Origin: CBDIBC01 sp965276635
Lineage (GTDB): Bacteria; Actinomycetota; Acidimicrobiia; Acidimicrobiales; Palsa-688
DNA: 64,000 bases
Direction: 5' to 3'
NCBI GenBank assembly: GCA_965276635.1
Contig: CBDIBC010000005.1
Coordinates: 868,001 to 932,000, forward strand
Made by a program: the position numbers and the translations under genes. The notes below the pieces were generated by a model. It was not told the DNA's origin, ran no database searches, and saw nothing but the letters and a program-made list of their open reading frames with translations. Shown here piece after piece: positions 1-8,002 of this stretch (position 1 is the first letter of the stretch; each line of letters starts with the position of its first letter).

Positions 1-762
1 CCCGACGCCGCAGTGCCCCTAGCCGAGACCCTGGCGGCACGCCACGACACCAGCTGGGTGCGTCTGGCGTCGGGCGGCACCGAGATCACCTGCAGCATCC
101 AGACCCCCGGCTGTGCCGACCGCACCACCCTCCTCCTCAACCGCCTGACCGGCAGCCGGCGGGTGGTCGACATCAGCGCCCACCTCATGCTCCACCTCTT
201 CAGCCCCTTCGCCTGGTCATGGCTGTCCACCGCCCTCACCGCAGACGAGACCGCGGCCCTGGGCCCTCCCGGCGCCGAGGACCCCGACGAGTCTGGCCCG
301 GCTCAGCTGCAGTCGACCGCAGAAGACGAGCGGCTGGTCCGCTTGCTCCAGTCCGACGGACGGACCAGCGCCGCCGCCCTGGCCGCTGCCACCGGCTGGC
401 ACGAGTCAACCGTTCGCCGCCGGATCCACCACCTGACCGCAACTGGCGCGCTCCAGTTCGAGCTCGACCTCGACGAAGAGGCCATCGGCATCCAAGTCGC
501 CGCACAACTCTGGCTCGTCGTCGATCCCGGCGCCCTCGACGCCACCGGCAACGAGATCGCCCGCCATCCCGAGGCGCCCTTCGTGGCCGCCTACACCGGG
601 GCCGCCAACCTGTTCGTGGCTGCCGCATGCCGCGACTCCGCCCACCTCTACTGGTACATCACCGAGCGGTTAGGCCAGGTCCCTGCCGTCCGCTCCATCG
701 AATCCGTCCCCGTCATCCACACCTACAAACGTACCGCAACCGTCGTACCAGCAGCCCGTTAG
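1..762 (+). CDS. Lrp/AsnC-type transcriptional regulator (C-terminal part; 5' end outside the window)
   Basis: The frame is open to the left edge, so the start lies upstream of the window; a GTG at 13 is only an internal candidate. About 253 codons are visible. They contain a helix-turn-helix (around visible residues 108-142, with TSAAALAAATGWHESTVRRR) followed by an Lrp ligand-sensing RAM-like domain (around 165-235). The visible N-terminal part looks like the end of an earlier RAM-like module, as in actinobacterial Lrp proteins with two HTH/RAM halves. By family it would be a DNA-binding regulator responding to an amino acid or similar small molecule; the ligand is unknown. It converges on the element integrated at rpsJ, and no hairpin terminator is visible after its TAG. 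Confidence 0.8.
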   Translation, partial: PDAAVPLAETLAARHDTSWVRLASGGTEITCSIQTPGCADRTTLLLNRLTGSRRVVDISAHLMLHLFSPFAWSWLSTALTADETAALGPPGAEDPDESGPAQLQSTAEDERLVRLLQSDGRTSAAALAAATGWHESTVRRRIHHLTATGALQFELDLDEEAIGIQVAAQLWLVVDPGALDATGNEIARHPEAPFVAAYTGAANLFVAAACRDSAHLYWYITERLGQVPAVRSIESVPVIHTYKRTATVVPAAR

Positions 763-920
763 CGAAGCGGGTCTGGCGCCCCAGTGATGGTCGGGGAAAT
801 CTGGTGGGGGTGCCGTCCCGTCGACGCCGGGTGCCTACGGTGCAAGCGAGCCCGTCCGTTAGCGTGGGGTCTCGAGCACCATGATTGCCGCTTCGAGCGC
901 GTGCTTTAGCTAAGTTAGCG
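763..920. other. Spacer between regulator and element end
   Basis: No credible gene is visible here. It is the chromosomal flank just outside the distal att-like repeat. Short GTTAGC-like words around 855-925 resemble part of that repeat and could be remnants of an earlier insertion, but they are too short to prove it. Confidence 0.4.
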
Positions 921-954
921 GCGTTAGCTTTGTTGTATCTTGATAGGGAGTCAT
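910..954 (-). other. Detached 5' end of the recombinase gene (ATG and RBS)
   Basis: On the minus strand an ATG at 954-952 is preceded by AAAGGAACAG, a good Shine-Dalgarno sequence 5 nt away. It opens a 14-codon ORF, MTPYQDTTKLTPLT, that ends at TAG (912-910). The first four codons, followed by the att core, are in frame with the recombinase body at the other end of the element. In the integrated state this is a dead-end peptide. In a circle joined at the repeats it would be the recombinase N-terminus. Confidence 0.7.
921..944. repeat. Distal att-like repeat (duplicate of the rpsJ 3' end)
   Basis: This copy matches 4109-4132 at 22 of 24 positions; the mismatches are at 927 and 933. Read on the minus strand in the S10 frame it encodes I-K-I-Q-Q-S-stop, the same as the real rpsJ end. 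Both mismatches are synonymous there (Ser AGC for AGT, Gln CAA for CAG). That is the pattern expected when an element integrates in a gene's 3' end and carries a replacement end. Confidence 0.85.
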
Positions 955-979
955 CTGTTCCTTTCTTGCACGCTTCTCA

Positions 980-1210
980 TCAGGACTTCGATGCCGAGCG
1001 CTCCAGAATACGCTTCACGGTCATGTGAGAAAGGCCTGTGCTCGCCGCTATTTCTCGGAGCGAAGCACCATGGTCGGCCGCGAACCTGATGGCGTTGTTC
1101 CGCGTGGAGTCGGCCACGTCAGCCTTGTGGGAGGCGGATCCGGCAAGCTTCAGCGCAGCACGCTTGTCGGTCTCTGGATCGGCATGTCGGATCGGGGCAG
1201 GGTGGCTCAT
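980..1210 (-). CDS. Small helix-turn-helix protein
   Basis: 76 residues from ATG 1210. A clear HTH lies near the C-terminus (SLREIAASTGLSHMTVKRIL, about residues 50-69), resembling resolvase- or sigma-type HTHs. It lies 25 bp upstream of the detached recombinase ATG at 954 and downstream of two other small ORFs, so in the circular form it would be co-transcribed with the recombinase. That position suggests a repressor or directionality factor; this is inference, since no family could be assigned by eye. Confidence 0.65.
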   Translation of the reverse strand: MSHPAPIRHADPETDKRAALKLAGSASHKADVADSTRNNAIRFAADHGASLREIAASTGLSHMTVKRILERSASKS

Positions 1211-1217
1211 CTTCGGA

Positions 1218-1382
1218 TCATCCTTCTTCAGCTCGGTCGAGGAGCAGCAACGCCCAGTCCATGGCCTCGTCGGGCCAGGACTGACGTATGGGCGTGCCGT
1301 CCTCGAACGATGCGATGGCTTCGGTGATGGTCATGGCGAGGTCCTTTGCTTCATCGTCTGTCAAGATCACCACACGAGGCAC
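1218..1382 (-). CDS. Small hypothetical protein of the element
   Basis: 54 residues from GTG 1382, beginning MPRVVILTDDEAKDLAMTI and ending in an acidic tail, MDWALLLLDRAEEG. An alternative GTG at 1445 overlaps the stop of the preceding ORF as GTGA and would add 21 residues, but the added segment looks less protein-like. It ends 7 bp before the HTH gene. No family is recognised and there is no signal peptide or membrane segment. The charged, mostly helical composition would fit a small regulatory or antitoxin-like protein, but nothing proves this. Confidence 0.5.
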   Translation of the reverse strand: MPRVVILTDDEAKDLAMTITEAIASFEDGTPIRQSWPDEAMDWALLLLDRAEEG

Positions 1383-1441
1383 TGTAACAACCTGTGACAG
1401 TCTAGGACCGTTGACGACGTGCGACGCCTGTCGGCGCGCGG

Positions 1442-1609
1442 TCACGCCTCGGCGATGATCGCGTGGAAGCTCTCCCACTCCTCGTCGCTGAGGTCAGGGA
1501 TCGAGAACTCCTCGGCTGTCAGGCGGGATCGAAACTCCCACAGACGCGGATCGTCCACGGTGAAGAGATGGAGGTGGGACTCCTCGTCGTGGTGCTCGAC
1601 CGAAGACAC
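1442..1609 (-). CDS. Small acidic hypothetical protein of the element
   Basis: 55 residues from GTG 1609 (VSSVEHHDEESHLHLFTVDD onward). The frame is open further upstream to 1702, but that part is Arg/Pro-rich and crosses a perfect palindrome, so the shorter start is preferred. The C-terminus (IPDLSDEEWESFHAIIAEA) is acidic and probably helical. The stop at 1442 overlaps a possible GTG start of the next ORF, so the three small ORFs look like one transcription unit. Function unknown. Confidence 0.45.
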   Translation of the reverse strand: MSSVEHHDEESHLHLFTVDDPRLWEFRSRLTAEEFSIPDLSDEEWESFHAIIAEA

Positions 1610-1657
1610 GCCCCGATGGTATCGACGCCCGGGACCCGGAGGGGTCCGCTTCCTCCC

Positions 1658-1681
1658 GAAGCGATGCCGCGGCATCGCTTC
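1658..1681. promoter_or_regulatory. Perfect 24-bp palindrome between the divergent element operons
   Basis: GAAGCGATGCCG is followed directly by its exact reverse complement with no loop. It lies between the leftward small-ORF set (start about 1609) and rep (start 1766 or 1814). The position suits an operator for the HTH protein or a hairpin of a rolling-circle origin. The sequence alone does not decide between these. Confidence 0.5.
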
Positions 1682-1765
1682 CTGATCGCCGCCTTTCCAC
1701 ATCCCGGGGCGGGGTCAAGGTGGAGCGCCCTACCGGACGACCGACCTTGACGCCGACCTGGAGAT

Positions 1766-3135
1766 GTGGCACCTACTGTCACCGCGGGTGCGCGGTCACA
1801 CCGCTCCGGCAGAATGACATCGATGGGATTCTCGTCGTCGCGGCTGGGGGAGGTCAGTTACAGCCTGGTGGTGAGCCGCGGCTATGTGCGCCTGGTCCGC
1901 CAGGGCAAGCGCTTGCCCCGCACCCGGATGCCGACCCACTTCGCCCACCGCGACGGCGAGTGGATGGAAGTCGAGCCCGATCGCAGCCCCCCGTACGGCG
2001 AGACCTGCGCACCGGCCGGCGAGGAGGTGAACCCCGACCCGCTCGACCCGCAGGTGCAAGAAGCGATCGACGAGGCGATGCACCCCCGCCGCGGCGACGG
2101 CGGCCAATCGGCCAGGAGCCGGATGAACATGCGCCGCATGTTCGTGTCGCTCCCCTGGGAGCTCGTCGGACCCCGACCTGCGCTGATCTCGCTCACCTAC
2201 CCAGGCAACTGGCAGCCGTGGGTGCCCGACGGACGCACCTGGGAAGCGCATCGACGGGCGTTCGAGCGACGCTGGGTGCGCCGCTGGGGCGAGCCGCTTG
2301 TCGGGGTGTGGGTCAAGGAGTTCCAAGAGAGCGGCCGACCCCACCTCCACCTCTACGTCGGCCTCCCGAGCGCGATGAGCGACGACGACTTCGCCGGACT
2401 GCGCGAGCGCACCCTGCCCGCCACCGCCTGGAGAGCCAACATGGCCGCTACGAGGGCCGCAAGCGCACCCCGCCTGTCGGGATCGGCCTCGGCGTCGAGT
2501 TCGGGACCTGGCTGCGCGACGCGTGGGCGGAGATCGTCGGCACCAAGGGAGACGGCTGGAAACAGCAGGCGCTCGGCGACGGCGGCGGCCATCAGCTGCG
2601 CGGCGTGGACGTGGCGGTGATGTTCTGGTCCGACGAGGCCGAAGCCACCACCGACCGCACCAAGGTCGCCCAGTACCTGGCCCGCGAAGCCGGCAAGTGG
2701 CGCCAGAAACAGCCGCCCTCGGGCTTCACCAAGGTCGGCCGCTTCTACGGGGTGTGGGGCAGGTCGGTCGGCTTCGAACCCGAGACCACGAGCACCGCAC
2801 TCGAGCCCGTCGTCGCTGCCGAGGTGGAGGCCCGACTCGCCCGGTGGGTCAACTGGCGGCTCCACGTGCTGCGCCGCGGTGCGCCACCGTCGAGCGCCGT
2901 CGCGCTACGCCGACCCGGAGACGGAGTCACCGCCTTCGGTCTCGGCGCGGACCAGGCGGAGCGGATCGTGGCCTGGTCTCAGGCGGCAGCGGTCCGGAAG
3001 CTGGCCAGTGGCTCGGAGCGGGGCGCCGGGGGCGCAGCCTCCGGCGACCTCTTGGCGCTGCTGAGATCGGTGGACCTGATGACCGGCGAGGTGATCGCAG
3101 ATGAGACACCAACACCCCGGACGGGCTCGTCCTAG
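1766..3135 (+). pseudogene. HUH-family replication initiator, split by a one-base frameshift
   Basis: The first frame starts at GTG 1766 (ATGs at 1814 and 1823 are also possible) and carries an HUH metal motif, RPHLHLYVG, about 190 residues in. Past about 2417 homology-like sequence continues in another frame (LESQHGRYEGRKRTPP onward) and carries VAQYLAREAGKW, which fits the catalytic tyrosine helix of Rep proteins, then runs to TAG 3135. One extra G after CTG near 2417 would restore one ORF (ctg gcc cgc cac, L-A-R-H). No standard slippery heptamer is visible, so a mutation or a sequence error is more likely than programmed frameshifting. The intact protein would nick the element's origin for rolling-circle replication. 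Its stop codon overlaps that of the convergent recombinase. Confidence 0.8.
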
Positions 3136-4130
3136 TCCAGCACGGCAGCCGCCCGGCAGATCACGCCGGTGTCGAGAGGATCGATGTAGCTGCGCATCGT
3201 CGTCGCCGGGTTGGCATGGCCGAGCACCTTCTGGATGTCGAGCAGGTCGAAGTGGTGGGCGCCGTCCTCCGACACCGACCGGTGCAGGATGCCGGCCGCG
3301 CTTCGCCTCAGATCGTGCGGGCTCACATGACCCAGCCCCGCCTGCTCGGCTCGGCCGGCCACCAGCTTGCCGATGCTCACCGGCTGCTTGAACGGCCGGC
3401 CCCAGGAGATCTGGCCCACGCCCCCGCCGGTCTTCTGACGGCACACCACCGGATCGGTCGCCACGAGCGGTCGGCCGAGGCCGAGACGGTACCGGCCCAC
3501 CCAGTCGGCCAGGAGTGCCTCGAGCGCCGGGCCGACGGCGACCTTGCGGGGACGGTTCTTCTTGCCGATCCACGTGATCGTCGGCTCGGGGCCCGGGTGC
3601 AGGTCGCCGACCATCAGGTGGATCACCTCCGCCACCCGCATCCCTGCCAGTCCGAGCCGGAGCACCAGCTCGTCGCGCCGGCCGACGTCGGAGTCGTCGC
3701 ACACCCCGAGCAGCGCACCGTACGCCTCGTCGTGGGTGAGCCACCGGGCCGGGTAGACACCCTGCAGCTTCCCGTACAGCGGCGGCGTTGCCCGCAGCGG
3801 GTTCTCCCGGCTCTGCAGCTCATCCACCAGCGCCGGGTCAGCCTCACCCTGGCGGGCACACCACCGCAGGAACGAGCACGCCCGCGCCAGGCGCCCGCGT
3901 CGCGTGTTGTTGGCCCTCCCCAGCGCCACCCAGTGGTTGACCACCGCATCGCTCAACCCCCGCGGATGCGACACCCCCGCATACTCGAACAGCCCCGTCA
4001 GCTCCGCCCGGTACTGCCGGGCCGTACCAGGATTGGTGTAACGGCTGGCGTACCGGTCGATCAGCCCCGCCGCTGACGACCACTCACCGTCACCAGTTAC
4101 TACGCTAAGCGTTAACTTTGCTGTATCTTG
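3132..4130 (-). CDS. int: Tyrosine recombinase/integrase, start codon removed by integration
   Basis: The conserved body shows the catalytic set: Arg in AGMRVAEVIHL, Lys in the WIGKKNRPRKVAV strand, HDLRRSAAG, GHANPATTM and Tyr in RSYIDP. A GTG at 3974 would give a 280-residue product lacking part of the core-binding domain. The frame runs on upstream without a stop through LIDRYASRYTNPGTARQYRAE, a typical core-binding helix, and into the att repeat at 4132. It contains no ATG, GTG or TTG between 3975 and 4130. Joined to the detached ATG at 954 it would be 336 residues, a normal length. It reads away from rpsJ and overlaps its last bases in another frame. Confidence 0.85.
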   Translation of the reverse strand, partial: QDTAKLTLSVVTGDGEWSSAAGLIDRYASRYTNPGTARQYRAELTGLFEYAGVSHPRGLSDAVVNHWVALGRANNTRRGRLARACSFLRWCARQGEADPALVDELQSRENPLRATPPLYGKLQGVYPARWLTHDEAYGALLGVCDDSDVGRRDELVLRLGLAGMRVAEVIHLMVGDLHPGPEPTITWIGKKNRPRKVAVGPALEALLADWVGRYRLGLGRPLVATDPVVCRQKTGGGVGQISWGRPFKQPVSIGKLVAGRAEQAGLGHVSPHDLRRSAAGILHRSVSEDGAHHFDLLDIQKVLGHANPATTMRSYIDPLDTGVICRAAAVLD

Positions 4131-4132
4131 AT
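4109..4132. repeat. rpsJ-side att-like repeat
   Basis: This copy covers the last six S10 codons, the TAA (4114-4112) and three bases beyond. The same DNA read in a second frame continues the recombinase N-terminus (Q-D-T-A-K-L-T). It is one of the pair that bounds the integrated element. Confidence 0.85.
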
Positions 4133-4432
4133 CTCGATGTCGACGCCGGCGGGGAGCTCGATGCGCTGCAGCGAGTCCACCGTCTTTGGCGTGTGCTCCA
4201 CGATGTCGAGGAGCCGCTTGTGCACCCGCATCTCGAAGTGCTCCCGGCTGTCCTTGTACTTGTGGGGACTGCGGATCACCGTGTAGCGGTTCTTCTCGGT
4301 GGGCAACGGGATCGGGCCTCGGACCTTGGCCTGGGTGCGCAGCACCGTCTCCACGATCTTCTTGGTCGACTGGTCGATGATCTCGTGGTCGTACGCCTTC
4401 AGACGGATACGGATCCGCTGGGCGTCAGCCAC
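4112..4432 (-). CDS. rpsJ: 30S ribosomal protein S10
   Basis: 106 residues from GTG 4432, a full-length S10 (IRIRLKAYDHEIIDQSTKKI, GPIPLPTEKNRYTVIRSPH). It is an assembly protein of the 30S head and also the NusE partner in antitermination. It follows tuf by about 90 bp and closes the rpsL-rpsG-fusA-tuf-rpsJ set. No rplC or rplD follows; the downstream side is occupied by the integrated element. No strong Shine-Dalgarno sequence precedes the GTG. The 3' end doubles as the integration site. Confidence 0.97.
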   Translation of the reverse strand: MADAQRIRIRLKAYDHEIIDQSTKKIVETVLRTQAKVRGPIPLPTEKNRYTVIRSPHKYKDSREHFEMRVHKRLLDIVEHTPKTVDSLQRIELPAGVDIEIKIQQS

Positions 4433-4524
4433 GGGTGGGGCTCGGGTTGCTCACAGGAGGTTCTCCAAAAGATGCGGGTTGTCAACGTGCGGGATGAGTC
4501 CGAGGACCGGAGGCCCCCGGGTGG

Positions 4525-5715
4525 CTACTTGAGGATCTTGGTGACGCGACCGGAGGCCACGGTCCGCCCACCCTCACGGATGGCGAAGCGCAGTCCCTCG
4601 TCCATGGCGATCGGCTTCTGCAGCTCCACCTTGATGGGGGTGTTGTCGCCGGGCATCACCATCTCGGTGCCCTCGGCCAGCTGGATGCTGCCGGTGACGT
4701 CGGTGGTGCGAAAGTAGAACTGCGGCCGGTAGTTGTTGAAGAACGGCTTGTGGCGGCCGCCCTCTTCCTTCGACAGCACGTAGATGGTGCCCTCGAAGTC
4801 GGTATGGGGGGTGATCGAGCCCGGCTTGCAGAGCACCTGGCCGCGCTCGACGTCCTCCTTCTTGGTGCCCCGCAGGAGGACACCGATGTTGTCGCCCGCC
4901 TCACCCTGGTCCAGCAGCTTGCGGAACATCTCCACACCCGTGCAGGTGGTCTTGGACGTGGGCCGCAGGCCGACGATCTCGACCTCCTCGCCCACCTTGA
5001 TCCGGCCCTGCTCCACCTTCCCGGTGACCACGGTGCCGCGGCCCTGGATGGTGAACACGTCCTCGATCGGCATCAGGAAGGGCTTCTCGAGCTCACGGGT
5101 CGGCTCGGGCACGAACTCGTCGACCGCCGCCATCAGCTCGACGATCTTCTCTTCCCACTCCTTGTCGCCCTCCAGCGCCTTGAGCGCGGAGACGCGGATC
5201 ACCGGGGTGTCGTCGCCCGGGAACTCGTAGAAGTCGAGCAGCTCGCGGACTTCCAGCTCGACCAGGTCGAGCAGCTCCTCGTCGTCGACCATGTCGGCCT
5301 TGTTGAGCGCCACCACGATGGATGGCACCCCGACCTGGCGGGCCAGCAGCACGTGCTCACGGGTCTGGGCCATGGGGCCGTCGGCGGCGGAGACCACCAG
5401 GATGGCGCCGTCGATCTGGGCGGCGCCGGTGATCATGTTCTTGATGTAGTCGGCGTGACCCGGCATGTCCACGTGGGCGTAGTGCCGGTTCGGCGTCTGG
5501 TACTCCACGTGGGAGATGTTGATGGTGATGCCGCGCTGGCGCTCTTCGGGCGCCTTGTCGATCTGGTCGAACGCCATGGCCGTGGTACCCGACGGGTCAC
5601 GTTCGGACAGCACCTTGGTGATAGCCGCCGTCAGCGTCGTCTTGCCGTGGTCGATGTGGCCCATCGTGCCGATGTTCAGGTGGGGCTTGTTGCGCTCGAA
5701 CTTCTGCTTGGCCAT
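4525..5715 (-). CDS. tuf: Elongation factor Tu
   Basis: 396 residues from ATG 5715, the usual length. Visible GTPase motifs are GHIDHGKTT (P-loop), the RGITINISHVEY effector region, DMPGHADY (G3) and NKADMVDD (G4), followed by the two beta-barrel domains. It delivers aminoacyl-tRNA to the ribosomal A site. It lies about 105 bp after fusA and 92 bp before rpsJ, in the normal str operon position. Confidence 0.98.
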   Translation of the reverse strand: MAKQKFERNKPHLNIGTMGHIDHGKTTLTAAITKVLSERDPSGTTAMAFDQIDKAPEERQRGITINISHVEYQTPNRHYAHVDMPGHADYIKNMITGAAQIDGAILVVSAADGPMAQTREHVLLARQVGVPSIVVALNKADMVDDEELLDLVELEVRELLDFYEFPGDDTPVIRVSALKALEGDKEWEEKIVELMAAVDEFVPEPTRELEKPFLMPIEDVFTIQGRGTVVTGKVEQGRIKVGEEVEIVGLRPTSKTTCTGVEMFRKLLDQGEAGDNIGVLLRGTKKEDVERGQVLCKPGSITPHTDFEGTIYVLSKEEGGRHKPFFNNYRPQFYFRTTDVTGSIQLAEGTEMVMPGDNTPIKVELQKPIAMDEGLRFAIREGGRTVASGRVTKILK

Positions 5716-5820
5716 GAAAGAGAATCGCTCCTGTAGGGGCCGGCCTGGCCGGCCGGGATGACGCGGTCGTGAACTGTACTTGGTGGGGACGGTCCGATGT
5801 CCCGCCGAGACCTGCTGGTG

Positions 5821-7926
5821 CTACTCGCCCCGCACCCGAGCCACGATCTCCGCGGAGACCGACTGCGGTACTTCCTGGTACGAGTTGAACTGCATCGTGT
5901 ACGTGGCCCGGCCCTGGGTGCGTGACCGCAGGTCGGTAGCGTACCCGAACATCTCGGCCAGCGGGACCTGGGCCCGGACGACCTGGCTGTTCCCCCGCTG
6001 GTCCATGCCCTCGACCTTGCCCCGCCGCGAGGACAGGTTGCCGATGACGTCGCCCATGTAGTCCTCGGGGGTGACCACCTCGACGGCCATGATCGGCTCC
6101 AGAAGGATGGGGTGCGCCCGGCGAGCGCCCTCCTTGTAACACATGGATCCGGCGATCTTGAAGGCCATCTCCGACGAGTCGACATCGTGGTAGGAGCCGT
6201 AGGTCAGGGTGGCCCGCACGTCGACGGTCGGGTAGCCGGCCAGCACGCCGGACTGCATGGCGTCCTGAATGCCGGCATCTACCGAGGGGATGTACTCCTT
6301 GGGGACGATGCCGCCGCTGATCTTGTCGACGAACTCGTAGCCGCCTCCGGGGCCGGTCGGCTCGAGTGTCAGCACCACGTGGCCGTACTGACCCTTGCCG
6401 CCGGTCTGGCGCACGTAGCGGGTCTCGACCTTGGTGACGGTGTCCTTGATGGTCTCGCGGTAGGCCACCTGGGGCTTGCCCACGTTAGCGTCGACGCGGA
6501 ACTCGCGCAGCATGCGGTCGACGAGCACCTCGAGGTGCAGCTCGCCCATGCCGCCGATGATCGTCTGGTTCGTCTCCTCATCGGAGTGGACCTGGAAGGT
6601 CGGGTCCTCCTCGGAGAGGGAGATCAGCGCCTTCGACAGCTTGTCCTGGTCGTTCTTGGTCTTGGGCTCGACGGCCACATGGATGACCGGCTCGGGGAAG
6701 TCGAGCGACTCGAGGACGATCGGCGCGTTCGGGTCGCAGAGCGTGTCGCCCGTCGTGGTCTGCTTCATGCCGACCAGGGCCACGATGTCGCCCGCGAAGG
6801 CGGTGTCGCGGTCCTCGCGGTGGTTCGCATGCATCTGCAGGATGCGCCCGGCCCGCTCCTTGCGGTCCTTGCTCGAGTTCAAGATGGCGTCGCCCTTGCT
6901 CAACCGCCCGGAGTACACCCGGGCGTAGGTGAGCTTCCCGCCCGAGGTCGGGTCGGTCATGATCTTGAACGCCAGAGCGCTGAAGGGCTCCGAATCGTCG
7001 GCCTTGCGCTCCAGCTCCTCGATGCCCTTGGCGTCCATGCCCCTGGTGGGCGGGATGTCGAGCGGGGACGGCAGGAAGTCGATGACGGCGTCGAGCATGG
7101 GCTGCACGCCCTTGTTCTTGAACGCCGAGCCGCACAGGATCGGCACCACGTCACCGGAGATGGTGGCGCCCCGCAGCGCCCGCCGCAGGTCGTCCGCAGT
7201 GATCTCCTCGTCGCCCAGGAACTTCTCGGTCAGCACGTCGTCGTAGTTCGACAGCACGTCGACCAGCCCGCTCCGGTAGGTGGTGGCCTCACCGGCGTGG
7301 GCGTCGGGGATCTCGACCACGTCGAACTTGTCGCCCTTGCTGGCCTCCTCCGGCCAGATCAGGGCCTTCATGTTGATAAGGTCGATGACACCCCGGAAGT
7401 TGCTCTCCGACCCGATGGGCAGCTGGACGATGGCGACGGTGGCGTCCAGCCGGTCCTTTATCATGTCGACGCAGCGGTAGAAGTCGGCGCCGATGCGGTC
7501 CATCTTGTTGACGAAGCACATGCGCGGGACGTTGTACTTGTCGGCCTGGCGCCACACCGTTTCCGTCTGGGGCTCCACGCCGGCCACCGCGTCGAACACG
7601 GCGACGGCGCCGTCGAGGACGCGCAGCGACCGCTCCACCTCGACGGTGAAGTCGACGTGTCCGGGGGTGTCGATGATGTTGATCCGATGGCCGTCCCACT
7701 CGCAGCTGGTGGCCGCCGAGGTGATGGTGATGCCCCGCTCCTGCTCCTGGGGCATCCAGTCCATGGTGGCCGCGCCCTCGTGGACCTCGCCGATCTTGTA
7801 GTTGATCCCGGTGTAGAACAGGATGCGCTCGGTCGTCGTGGTCTTGCCCGCGTCGATGTGGGCCATGATCCCGATGTTCCGGGTCTTGGCCAGTGGCATC
7901 AGTCGGGTGGGGGTTGCTTCAGCCAT
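5821..7926 (-). CDS. fusA: Elongation factor G
   Basis: 701 residues from ATG 7926. GTPase motifs include AHIDAGKTTTTERILFYTG, DTPGHVDFT and NKMDRIGADF, followed by the usual domains II-V (for example GGMGELHLEVLVDRM). It drives ribosomal translocation and, with RRF, recycling. The gene lies between rpsG and tuf as in the ancestral str operon and is unremarkable in length. Confidence 0.98.
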   Translation of the reverse strand: MAEATPTRLMPLAKTRNIGIMAHIDAGKTTTTERILFYTGINYKIGEVHEGAATMDWMPQEQERGITITSAATSCEWDGHRINIIDTPGHVDFTVEVERSLRVLDGAVAVFDAVAGVEPQTETVWRQADKYNVPRMCFVNKMDRIGADFYRCVDMIKDRLDATVAIVQLPIGSESNFRGVIDLINMKALIWPEEASKGDKFDVVEIPDAHAGEATTYRSGLVDVLSNYDDVLTEKFLGDEEITADDLRRALRGATISGDVVPILCGSAFKNKGVQPMLDAVIDFLPSPLDIPPTRGMDAKGIEELERKADDSEPFSALAFKIMTDPTSGGKLTYARVYSGRLSKGDAILNSSKDRKERAGRILQMHANHREDRDTAFAGDIVALVGMKQTTTGDTLCDPNAPIVLESLDFPEPVIHVAVEPKTKNDQDKLSKALISLSEEDPTFQVHSDEETNQTIIGGMGELHLEVLVDRMLREFRVDANVGKPQVAYRETIKDTVTKVETRYVRQTGGKGQYGHVVLTLEPTGPGGGYEFVDKISGGIVPKEYIPSVDAGIQDAMQSGVLAGYPTVDVRATLTYGSYHDVDSSEMAFKIAGSMCYKEGARRAHPILLEPIMAVEVVTPEDYMGDVIGNLSSRRGKVEGMDQRGNSQVVRAQVPLAEMFGYATDLRSRTQGRATYTMQFNSYQEVPQSVSAEIVARVRGE

Positions 7927-8002
7927 AGCTCACTCTCGCCGCGTCGGGGGGTGTGCGGACACTCCATTGTGCCCGAATACCGCGGCCCAGCGGGTATTGG
8001 TG

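Larger units (their letters stand above)
921..4132. mobile_element. Compact integrated element in the 3' end of rpsJ (three small ORFs, HUH rep, tyrosine recombinase)
   Basis: The element is bounded by two direct repeats of 24 bp with 22 matches, at 921-944 and 4109-4132. The right copy is the 3' end of rpsJ. Inside, a minus-strand set of three small ORFs (1609-980) is divergent from a plus-strand HUH-type rep gene (1766-3135). A tyrosine recombinase reads on the minus strand from the right repeat down to 3132. This gene set is that of a minimal integrative plasmid or AICE-like element. The rep frameshift and the start-less recombinase suggest it is now quiescent. No transfer, partition or cargo gene is visible. 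Confidence 0.85.

Noticed and set aside
2405..2425. Programmed -1 frameshift in rep
   Set aside because: No X-XXY-YYZ heptamer or obvious downstream structure; a one-base loss explains the break better.
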